64,000 bases of DNA from NCBI RefSeq assembly GCF_014201135.1, contig NZ_JACHDR010000001.1, forward strand, positions 434,001-498,000. The letters run 5' to 3'. This stretch comes from Neomicrococcus aestuarii. GTDB taxonomy: Bacteria; Actinomycetota; Actinomycetes; Actinomycetales; Micrococcaceae. The notes beneath the pieces were generated by a model. The model did no database searches and had not been told where the DNA came from. It worked only from the letters and a program-made list of their open reading frames with translations. This document shows, one piece after another, positions 35,643-42,833 of this stretch (position 1 is its first letter; every line of letters begins with the position of its first letter). Made by a program: the position numbers and the translations under genes.

Positions 35643-37433
35643 TCAAGACTCGCCCTGTCCTCCTCGAACGAGTACGTCCGTGATTGGTCCTCCGGCGGTG
35701 CCAGGTTCGAGGATCAGGGCCGGCGAATAGAGGGAATCACTCGTGTGGCTGTTCTCCCATTCGTAGACCACTGTGCGCAAGGTGTTGAGATAGCGCCCGA
35801 TCAGGATGGCCATCGGATAGGGGCCGTGGAATGCAAGATGCACCTCGGCACGTCCGTTGGTTGCGGCTAGTTGCTTTATCAGGCGCGCGATGGCAGCGCT
35901 GAGCCGTCCTGACTCTCTAGAATCGATCCGATCTGATCCGGTAATTGAGATCACGGCCGCTGTCGCGAACGGTTCGGTTGAATCATGCAAGAGTCGTTCA
36001 AACGCTGTCTCGTCGGGGGCGGGCGTCAGACTGATGAAGATCGCGGCACGATCTTGGACCTTCGGTGTTCGTGGCCCTGCAAGAGTGAGACGCCTGCTGT
36101 GGACTTGTGTGATCATCGGATCGTCTTCGGGGGTGACAGACGTCCAGATCTGATCGCGAGCATCGAGCACCTCGACGTTGCCGATCTTGGTTTCAGGGAG
36201 GGCTGCTCCGATAGCAAGGGCAACCGAGAGGTGTGCCCCGCCGGAGATCCGTGCAGTTTTCGCGCCAGAGGCGTACACGGCGTCTCCGGTAAGAGGAAGA
36301 GTCGTCTTGAGATTCTCGAGACCCTCGCCGGAGGGCAGGCGCCCGTTGTCGGACGACCTTATACGGATATGAAGGTCGTCTTCGTCGGCTTCGAGGGCAA
36401 ACGGTGTGGGGCGCGTCTGGACTCGGATGGTGAACGGCCGCCCCTCCTCTCGGATTTTAGGTCGTCGCTGCTCGACCCGGTGCATGAGTAGATCACGCAC
36501 GATTTCTACTTCACCGGTCGGAGCCAGCATGTTGCTCTGCTTCTTGTCTGCGAGCGTTCGCGCGGGTGAGAGCCGTAGGAGGCGGTCAGGTCCGCCGTAG
36601 TCGCACTTCGATCCGTCCCCAGCCCGAGGAATCGCATTTGCGATACACAGGCTGAATGCCGAATCGTTGTCGAGTTCGAGTAGGCGAGGCAACTCGCGTT
36701 CGCGAACGATTTCGCTGTAGACGATCTCCGGGGTCACGACGAGAACACCAGCGGAGAGTCCTTTGGTGAGGGCCTGTTCGAGCCGGTCGATAGTCGTCCC
36801 GGCTCGCAGATCGCTGTTATCTCTCCACACGACGAGCCCCGCGGCTCTCAGGAGGCCCTCGATAGATTCGGCATGGGGAGTTCCGTCTGACTGTCGGTAC
36901 GAGATGAAGACCGGGCCGTCTCCGCGCACGGCTCCATCGGGCAAGGGGCCTAAGGGTGTGAACCTCGACGATGGGAAGGAAACTTCCGCTCTGGTGCTGG
37001 TGATGCGACCCAACCGATGCCGTTGGGTGATCAGTCCGATGAACGGGTTTGTTCGGCCTGGTGCATAGACGAGCAGCGCTACTGGGTCAGCGATGCTTCT
37101 CGCGATTGCACGCATGGCGGCGACGTCCGTGGGACTTGGCCCCGAGGGGGTGGGATGGCTGTGCCATTCGCCGACGTACCCTGTCGGGTCGTCATCTGCT
37201 CGTCCGGCGAGGAATTCTTCAAGGAGCTCGTTCGCTCGGACGTCGTCTCGAACGTAGCGATTGGTGCCGGCCTGCCCGTCGATAGTCAGTGCGTGGGTAA
37301 CAACGATGTTGCGTCCCTCCCGGTAGCCGAGAAGGACCCCGCCTGTTTCGAGTGGAAGCTGCTCTGCACTCTTGGAGGCGATCGTCTCGTGAGCATCGTC
37401 GCTCAAATCGATGCGGGCAGGCGAGCGTGTCAC
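35643..37433 (-). CDS. JAB-TIR-SAVED fusion: Cap3-like peptidase joined to a CBASS NADase-type effector
   Basis: The 596-residue protein has three domains. Residues 1-150 form a JAB/JAMM peptidase with Glu30 (LETGG) and GEWHSHPTPSGPSPTD giving His91, His93 and Asp103. Residues about 172-255 form a TIR domain (VFISYRQSD; candidate catalytic Glu in YSEIVREREL). Residues about 330-590 form a SAVED domain with the typical late motif HLAFHGPYPMAILIGR and VVYEWE. In known type II CBASS, Cap3 removes the conjugate that Cap2 attaches, and TIR-SAVED proteins bind a cyclic oligonucleotide and destroy NAD. Here both activities sit in one chain. The start overlaps the cap2 stop by 4 bases. The His-x9-Asp spacing in the JAMM motif is one residue shorter than the usual x10. 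Confidence 0.88.
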   Translation of the reverse strand: MTRSPARIDLSDDAHETIASKSAEQLPLETGGVLLGYREGRNIVVTHALTIDGQAGTNRYVRDDVRANELLEEFLAGRADDDPTGYVGEWHSHPTPSGPSPTDVAAMRAIARSIADPVALLVYAPGRTNPFIGLITQRHRLGRITSTRAEVSFPSSRFTPLGPLPDGAVRGDGPVFISYRQSDGTPHAESIEGLLRAAGLVVWRDNSDLRAGTTIDRLEQALTKGLSAGVLVVTPEIVYSEIVRERELPRLLELDNDSAFSLCIANAIPRAGDGSKCDYGGPDRLLRLSPARTLADKKQSNMLAPTGEVEIVRDLLMHRVEQRRPKIREEGRPFTIRVQTRPTPFALEADEDDLHIRIRSSDNGRLPSGEGLENLKTTLPLTGDAVYASGAKTARISGGAHLSVALAIGAALPETKIGNVEVLDARDQIWTSVTPEDDPMITQVHSRRLTLAGPRTPKVQDRAAIFISLTPAPDETAFERLLHDSTEPFATAAVISITGSDRIDSRESGRLSAAIARLIKQLAATNGRAEVHLAFHGPYPMAILIGRYLNTLRTVVYEWENSHTSDSLYSPALILEPGTAGGPITDVLVRGGQGES

Positions 37434-38896
37434 AGTTCATCTCCTTGTGGGCTTGTTGCGATGGTTCGCACCTCTCCCGCCGGGTGGAGCGGGCTGTTTG
37501 TCAGTAGTCCGAGCGCGTGTCGTACTGTCACTGCAGCCGCTTCAATCACCGCGTACGGCGGAGTTGGCGAGATTGGGCTCCCGCATCCGGCTTCGAACAC
37601 TTCCGCTGTGGATCGTTCAGCATTGAGCGCCGAGGGCGGGTGAGGAGTGGCGCCGTCGAGTGGCGGCAACACGTCGATGCGGTAAGTGGCACCATCGTTC
37701 TGAAACGCGGCCGAGAGAACTCGTGCTCCAAGCGATTTGGCCGCGACATGGAGGAGTGCCGTCGTCGCGAAGTCAGCAGTCGCATTGACAACAAGGTCGT
37801 GATTCTGGAGAAGCTCGACGGCGGCGTCGCCGGAACTGATGTTGTCATCAATGACTTGGATGTCGGAACCTTGGATGTCGGCGCGAGCCACAAGGTGATC
37901 TTTTACTGCTTTGCCCTTTGTCAGCCCGACGGCTTCGGGGCCAACGAGATGGCGAACGAGGTTGCCCGGCATTACGACGTCTGTATCAACGAGGGTGAGA
38001 TGGCGGACACCGGATCGCACGAGCGTGTCTGCCACGAAGGAGCCCAGTGCTCCGACACCAACGATGGCGACACGGTGATCGCGGAGCGCGGGGGCCAGGA
38101 TGCCGGCTCGAGCTTCTCTGGCTGCGTTGGTATCTGCTCCTGAACGCAGGCGTCTGACGGCGATCCCGCCGGCGGTCGTCGGCCAGACGTCCAGAGCGAT
38201 CGCGCCGTCGTGAGCACCACGTCGATAGATGAGAACGAGGACTGCCACTGCGTGGTCGCGAATCCGGCGATCCAGATCCACTGCGGGATCGATCAGCGCT
38301 GAAATGTCTTCCCACGTTCGGGGAGGAGCGGCCACCTCGCCAAGGTCGGCAACGTATCCGAACCGGTCTTTGCTGTGCTTCGAGGCCTTCGCTGGTCGCG
38401 TGCCTGTTCCGATTCGCATGACGTCGTTCTTCGCGGGACGGAAACGCACAAAGCCGTTTCGGTGCTGGGCGAGATCGTCGTAGAGGTAGACACGAGCGTC
38501 CTCGGACGGGTCGAAGTACCGGTCGAGGTCGAGATCGGGACGATCGTCTGGCCAACCGGCGTCTGCTTGCTCGAACCAAGCGGTGATGTGCTCGACGAAC
38601 TCGCTGGCTTCGGTCCACCAGAGTCCGTCATGATCGTCCTCGGCGATCAGGCACAGTGAGCCGTTGAGTTCTCGGTGCCAGGACCAGGGCACAAGATCGA
38701 GCTCAGTGGGGACGACACGTGGCGGCTGGAACGGGAACCGCGATCGTAGCGTGATGAGCACTTCCGTAGCTCTGCCGGAGTGCGAGATGGGTCCCCGCCA
38801 TCCGGCGTCGCTTTCGGTGAAGCCGCCACGGATGAGACCTTCTTCAAAGTGTTGCCGCGAGTAGGCGACGTAGTCGTCGTACTCGGTCAGGCTCAC
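37430..38896 (-). CDS. cap2: Cap2: E2/E1 fusion of type II CBASS
   Basis: The 488-residue protein joins an N-terminal E2-like domain (residues 1-150, candidate catalytic Cys82 in NGSLCLIAEDD) to a C-terminal ThiF/E1 adenylation domain with the nucleotide site VGVGALGSFVADTLVRSG near 279-295, the acidic VDTDVV, and the candidate E1 cysteine Cys438 in EAGCGSP. In CBASS, Cap2 adenylates the C-terminus of the CD-NTase and conjugates it to a target, which primes cyclic nucleotide synthesis. Start and stop both overlap neighbours as ATGA, so the three genes are tightly coupled. Confidence 0.92.
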   Translation of the reverse strand: MSLTEYDDYVAYSRQHFEEGLIRGGFTESDAGWRGPISHSGRATEVLITLRSRFPFQPPRVVPTELDLVPWSWHRELNGSLCLIAEDDHDGLWWTEASEFVEHITAWFEQADAGWPDDRPDLDLDRYFDPSEDARVYLYDDLAQHRNGFVRFRPAKNDVMRIGTGTRPAKASKHSKDRFGYVADLGEVAAPPRTWEDISALIDPAVDLDRRIRDHAVAVLVLIYRRGAHDGAIALDVWPTTAGGIAVRRLRSGADTNAAREARAGILAPALRDHRVAIVGVGALGSFVADTLVRSGVRHLTLVDTDVVMPGNLVRHLVGPEAVGLTKGKAVKDHLVARADIQGSDIQVIDDNISSGDAAVELLQNHDLVVNATADFATTALLHVAAKSLGARVLSAAFQNDGATYRIDVLPPLDGATPHPPSALNAERSTAEVFEAGCGSPISPTPPYAVIEAAAVTVRHALGLLTNSPLHPAGEVRTIATSPQGDEL

Positions 38897-39900
38897 CCGA
38901 AAGTCCTTGTGCCGGCGGGCACCACCCGGGCGCCAGCAAGGATTGCGGACGCGCGCTTGCTGCCGTCTTCGTTGAAGCCGGGCGGCATCGGGAACACCGT
39001 CTTGTCGTCGCCGTTCTTGCCAAGGAGTTTTTGGAAGGCGAGCGCCGCCTTGCCCTCATCCTCCTGTGCCAGGGCATCATCTGCCGAGATGGCTGCATCC
39101 GCGAATCGAGTTCGCGCCGCTTCAAGTTCCTCGTCCGAGGCACGTATGTGAATCGTCGCACCAGCCAGGGTGGGGTCGTTCACGCCGATCCCGTATGTCA
39201 CGAAGTTCTCGAGGATCTTGCTTACCTTAGTGAGTGCTGACACATAGTATTCCGCTTGGTCACTCCCTGACACGGCGCCCGAGGCGAAGGCCTGGTAGGT
39301 CGCCAGTTCGAAGAAGAAGCCCCCGGGCTTCTTCTTGCCGAGTTGGGCCCGCCGGGTCTGACGGAGCAACTTGACCGTAGGCACGTAGTAGCCATCGTGA
39401 GCCGCGTTCATCTCGCTGGACAGTGAAGTAAGGCCCTCGGGGTTTGTGCGAACCCACTCGTTTTCGTCACCCTTCTGTGGGATCTCCCATGTCTCTCCGT
39501 CCCAATGGGGACGGGCCGGGACGGCGTCCACGTAAAGGTCGTACTCGGGGAAGGAGACCTGGAGGCTGCGGTCCTGACGCTTGGTGCGTCGGTGCCCGTC
39601 GGAGTCAGTGCCGAATTCCGCGTGCAACACGGCAAAGAACTTATCGAGGATGTCCTTCGATGTGACGTCGCTCGGCATGTCAGGGAGGCGCACGAATACG
39701 TCGACATCTTTGATGCGTTTGATCGACACGTTGCGCTTGTATGAACCGATTAACACGGGGGAGACGCCGTACTCGGTGAGCTTGGCGTCCGCCTCGAGGG
39801 CATCGCGGACCAGTCGATGCGCTTCTGGCGCGTTGGTCTTGTCATCGCTGGGCTCGATGGAACTCAGCGCATCTTTGAACTGCTGTTTGAGGTGAGCCAT
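38893..39900 (-). CDS. CD-NTase: CBASS cyclic oligonucleotide synthase
   Basis: The 335-residue enzyme is a cGAS/DncV-like nucleotidyltransferase. The catalytic loop GSYKRNVSIKRIKDVDVFV has Gly52-Ser53 and the metal-binding Asp65 and Asp67; a third Asp lies in YDLYVDAVPAR (Asp125). The helical C-terminal lobe follows. The protein ends in TRTFG, and a C-terminal Gly is what Cap2 needs for adenylation and thioester transfer. The product cannot be read from the sequence; a TIR-SAVED effector favours a cyclic trinucleotide, as reported for another actinobacterial TIR-SAVED system. It is the first core gene, with a small ORF 90 bases ahead. Confidence 0.92.
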   Translation of the reverse strand: MAHLKQQFKDALSSIEPSDDKTNAPEAHRLVRDALEADAKLTEYGVSPVLIGSYKRNVSIKRIKDVDVFVRLPDMPSDVTSKDILDKFFAVLHAEFGTDSDGHRRTKRQDRSLQVSFPEYDLYVDAVPARPHWDGETWEIPQKGDENEWVRTNPEGLTSLSSEMNAAHDGYYVPTVKLLRQTRRAQLGKKKPGGFFFELATYQAFASGAVSGSDQAEYYVSALTKVSKILENFVTYGIGVNDPTLAGATIHIRASDEELEAARTRFADAAISADDALAQEDEGKAALAFQKLLGKNGDDKTVFPMPPGFNEDGSKRASAILAGARVVPAGTRTFG

Positions 39901-39989
39901 CGGCTCCTCCGATTCGGGTTGTAGGGGGGTCGGGTGTTCCGAGTCTTCCTCACGCCACCGACAGCGTGAGGAAGACTCGGAACGTGGGT

Positions 39990-40109
39990 CTACTTCTTCT
40001 TGCCGCTCTTGCCAGTGCTCTCGTTGGTCGTCGTCTTGGGGTGACTCTTCACGGTTGACTGCTTCACAAAGCGCCCGGTGATGGCGCTACGCCCTCGCTT
40101 ACCCGCCAT
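39990..40109 (-). CDS. Small basic protein (39 aa) ahead of the CBASS core
   Basis: This short frame starts at ATG 40109 with AAGGGAGGTGAG eight bases upstream, a better ribosome site than most in this window. The product begins MAGKRGRSAITGRFV, has a STVKSHPKTTTNES stretch, and ends in a lysine run. The RSA-x-TGRFV...HPKTT pattern is familiar to me from short hypothetical proteins of actinobacteria, often in accessory regions; this is recall, not a search. It reads toward the CD-NTase and is likely in the same transcript. Its role is unknown. Confidence 0.7.
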   Translation of the reverse strand: MAGKRGRSAITGRFVKQSTVKSHPKTTTNESTGKSGKKK

Positions 40110-40144
40110 TGCTCTCACCTCCCTTGCGTTCCAAACTCGATTCC

Positions 40145-40162
40145 GTGTTTCAATTCTAACAC
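40145..40162. promoter_or_regulatory. Possible operator in the CBASS/CapH divergent promoter region
   Basis: The 18-base element GTGTTTCAATTCTAACAC has inverted ends GTGTT/AACAC around an A/T-rich middle. It lies between the divergent starts at 40109 and 40210, where a CapH-like repressor should bind. The arms are only five bases each. Confidence 0.4.
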
Positions 40163-40209
40163 AGTCGTGTCGAGAGTGACTCGGCGTTGTAGATGTGAGA
40201 CACTCAAGC

Positions 40210-40578
40210 ATGGCCAAAACAACGATCAACACGGCCGCGCTCTACTCGGCGCTCGATGCTGCCCGCCAGGAACGCCAGCTCTCGTGGCGAACGCTGGCGG
40301 GTGAGATTGGTGTGAGCCCGTCGCTGCTCTCAAGGCTCGGCAACGGACTGAAACCTGACACCGACGGGTTCGCGACGATCATTGCGTGGCTCAGGCTCCC
40401 TGCCGAGAGTTTCTTTGAGCGCGATGGCGAGAGCAATGCCGACGACGCGCGTGAACCGGATCTCATGGCGCAGCTCGCGCCCCTTCTCCGGGCCCGCAAG
40501 GATCTAAGCGAGACGGATATCAACTACCTCCAGCAAGTAATCGGTCTCACCGTTGAACGCGCTCGGGCGAAGGGATGA
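40210..40578 (+). CDS. CapH-like HTH repressor
   Basis: The 122-residue protein has an N-terminal XRE-type helix-turn-helix (LSWRTLAGEIGVSPSLLSRLGNG) and a short C-terminal helical part rich in Arg/Asp. It lies three bases before an ImmA/IrrE-type metallopeptidase gene and diverges from the CBASS operon. This is the pattern of CapH-CapP, where the peptidase cleaves the repressor after DNA damage and induces CBASS. ATG 40210 is chosen since the domain starts soon after; GTG 40195 is an alternative. Confidence 0.78.
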   Translation: MAKTTINTAALYSALDAARQERQLSWRTLAGEIGVSPSLLSRLGNGLKPDTDGFATIIAWLRLPAESFFERDGESNADDAREPDLMAQLAPLLRARKDLSETDINYLQQVIGLTVERARAKG

Positions 40579-40581
40579 TCT

Positions 40582-41133
40582 GTGCGTCGCGGATTCAAGA
40601 CCGAGGCGAAGCGCCTTGCACTGGAGCTTCGGACTGAAATAGGCCTCGGCGCGCACGCGCCCTTCGACCCGTATGCCTTCGCGTTGGAGTACGGAATCGC
40701 TGTCGTTCGACTCAGCGAACTCGACGGAGCAGCCCGCGAGCATTTCCTGAAAGAACAGGGGAGCGCGCTGTCAGGCGCGTTGATCCCAGACGGCACAGGA
40801 GCTGTGATTCTGGAGAACGATGCGCAACCGCTCACACGGAGGCGGACCACAATGTGTCACGAACTTGCACACGTTGTTCTTGAGCACTCATTTGGTGTCT
40901 CGCTGTCCGACGAACGGAAGTGCGGGCTCGGCGGCCAGCAGGAGGAGGAAGCCGACTGGCTCTCTGGCGAGATGCTCATTCCCCACGACGGCGCCTTCCG
41001 GCTGGCCCGAGCCAACGCCACAGATGAGCGTGCAGCTCAGGTGTTCGACGTGAGTCTTGCGGTTGCCCGCTGGCGAATGAACCACAGCGGAGCGCGCAAA
41101 GTCATGCAAAGGGCTCGTGCCAAATGGGCGTGA
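40582..41133 (+). CDS. CapP-like ImmA/IrrE zinc metallopeptidase
   Basis: The 183-residue protein has the zinc motif MCHELAHVVLEH (HExxH) near residue 94 and the downstream third-ligand region EEEADWLSGEMLIP. A Cys directly precedes the first His and another lies in RKCGLGG before the EEEADW segment. It would cleave the upstream CapH-like repressor to switch on the divergent CBASS operon. The start follows the capH-like stop by three bases. Confidence 0.82.
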   Translation: MRRGFKTEAKRLALELRTEIGLGAHAPFDPYAFALEYGIAVVRLSELDGAAREHFLKEQGSALSGALIPDGTGAVILENDAQPLTRRRTTMCHELAHVVLEHSFGVSLSDERKCGLGGQQEEEADWLSGEMLIPHDGAFRLARANATDERAAQVFDVSLAVARWRMNHSGARKVMQRARAKWA

Positions 41134-41140
41134 ACCACAC

Positions 41141-41953
41141 ATGACCAACTCGATCAGCGCCTTTCCCCTCGGGACTATTGAGGGTGTCGCCAAGATCGTC
41201 GGTGACCTTTACAGCGGCACCGAACTCACACGCATCATCGCCGAGGTGCCGCTTCGCTCTGACCCGGGCGAAGGACACACCAAATGGCGTCGACTCGCCC
41301 ACGCTGTCTCCAGCAACCAAGCAAAGATCGGTAATGGGAATGCGCTGGTAGCTCTCGTGCGGGCGGCAATGCGGCCGGAACGCACACTCGATCGCAAGTC
41401 CCGCGCAGACATCGCACGCGATGAACTCAATCAGGTGCTATCGCTGGTGAGCCTCAAAGTGCTCGCTGACGGACGAGTAGCGACGGCAAAGAGGGCGTCT
41501 ACTGACACTGAGGCGCTGGCTCGCTCTGAGCGGCTCTACAAGATTCTCGAACAACGCGGAGCACATGCTGAAGTGCTTGCGTACTGCCGCGAAGATCTCC
41601 TCCGCAAGGATTACTACGAAGTGGTCTTTGAGGCCATCAAGGGTCTGGGGGCACGAATTCGTTCTCAGACCGGTGTTGATGCCGATGGATACGGCCTCAT
41701 CGAGAAGTCGATGGCCGGCTCAAGCCCATTACTCCGGATCAACGAAGGGCTAACCCGAACCGAACGGGACGAGCAACTCGGCATAGCCAACCTCGCGAAA
41801 GGTCTGTTCAGCGCCTTCCGGAACCCCGTGGCTCACGAGCCCAAGCTGTACTGGACGATGAGCGAGCTGGACGCACTTGACGTTCTGGGAACGCTGTCCA
41901 TGATCCATCGTCGGCTGGACACAGCGACCTCACGGAACGGTGAGGGAACCTAA
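41141..41953 (+). CDS. Ymh/TIGR02391-like protein with HEPN-type RNPVAH motif
   Basis: The 270-residue soluble protein resembles the TIGR02391/Ymh group by recall of its C-terminal layout. It carries GLFSAFRNPVAHEPK, an R-x4-H motif as in HEPN ribonucleases, near residue 232. The N-terminal half is helical with no motif I recognise. It starts seven bases after the capP-like stop at ATG 41141 (a GTG at 41117 overlaps capP), so it is in the same operon as the regulators. A role as an extra toxin or a CBASS accessory is possible. Confidence 0.65.
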   Translation: MTNSISAFPLGTIEGVAKIVGDLYSGTELTRIIAEVPLRSDPGEGHTKWRRLAHAVSSNQAKIGNGNALVALVRAAMRPERTLDRKSRADIARDELNQVLSLVSLKVLADGRVATAKRASTDTEALARSERLYKILEQRGAHAEVLAYCREDLLRKDYYEVVFEAIKGLGARIRSQTGVDADGYGLIEKSMAGSSPLLRINEGLTRTERDEQLGIANLAKGLFSAFRNPVAHEPKLYWTMSELDALDVLGTLSMIHRRLDTATSRNGEGT

Positions 41954-41955
41954 GC

Positions 41956-42288
41956 ATTGCTGGAGCTATTTCAGTCGACCTAACAGCGCGGATCGCGAGC
42001 GCGGGTGCGTCGCTAGCTGTAGGTGGGGTTGTCGTTGCTGGGCTATCGATCAGTAGTCGATTCCCCGCCACCCGAGGCCTGACCACCCTCCTGTGGGATG
42101 CTCTGGACACCGACGTCGCCACGCGATCAAAGTTGGCCAGCGCACTCGGGCGTAACGATGCTGACGCAAAGTCGCTTGTGGGTGACGACTGGGCCGACGT
42201 GGAGCAAGCATGGGCGGCGGTCGCGGGTAGCCCAGCCTCGCGCTACAGGTTCCAAAATCAGTTCGCCAAGCTCGCAGCGTGCTGCAGG
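41956..42288 (+). pseudogene. Coding-like remnant without a standard start
   Basis: In frame 1 an open stretch runs from 41944, with a hydrophobic segment (SAGASLAVGGVVVAGLSI) then a plausible soluble part (DALDTDVATRSKLASALGR). No ATG, GTG or TTG occurs before TTG 42133; an ATT at 41956 follows GAGGGAAC at a good distance. Past about 42288 the frame overlaps the better minus-strand gene. It may be a small membrane protein with an unusual start, or a gene truncated at both ends. Confidence 0.3.
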
Positions 42289-42765
42289 CTAGGCCTGCGT
42301 TCGCGGATCGAAGCCAGCCGCAGTGCGCGGCACGAGAGTGGGCTCGATCGCCTCACCGAGTTGGTGGATGCGCCAGCTGCTGATTGGCACGACCGCGATC
42401 TCTGGGCGCCACACGAGTGTCACGTGCATTGTTGCGGGGACGGCGGCGATGTCATCGTTGAGATGCGCATCGGTTTCGACGAGGCGCACGTAGGCGACGT
42501 CCGGTGCCCCGATACCGAATAACGCTGTGGTGCTGATCTTGAGACCTGATGAGAAGACGGATCGAGCTCGGGAGAAGTCTTCCCAGGTGCCAAGCGATTC
42601 GGGAGTGACGAATGCGCCGCCTAACAGTTCTCCGGCATTCGCTTGTTCCATCTCGAGGCCGGTACGAAATACATCGACGAAGAGTGATGGATGCCAATCG
42701 GGGAGCGACTCGTAGGTCACCATCGCGTCGTCTTCTTCGGTCCAGTCAGTCGGTTCGTCGCTCAT
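42289..42765 (-). CDS. Hypothetical acidic protein (158 aa)
   Basis: The protein starts MSDEPTDWTEEDDAM and is acidic at the N-terminus. The middle contains MVTYESLPDWHPSLFVDVFRTGLEM and a predicted beta-rich end (MHVTLVWRPEIAVVPISSWRIHQLGEAIEP). I do not recognise a family. It reads the same way as the next gene on that strand (start at 45896) and may be its downstream partner, 68 bases after its stop. Confidence 0.6.
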   Translation of the reverse strand: MSDEPTDWTEEDDAMVTYESLPDWHPSLFVDVFRTGLEMEQANAGELLGGAFVTPESLGTWEDFSRARSVFSSGLKISTTALFGIGAPDVAYVRLVETDAHLNDDIAAVPATMHVTLVWRPEIAVVPISSWRIHQLGEAIEPTLVPRTAAGFDPRTQA

Positions 42766-42833
42766 CTGCCCATAGTGGCAGGGGGCGCCGACATGAGGGC
42801 GAGGCGGTCCTCGGTTGCGTCGGAGTGTCGGAT

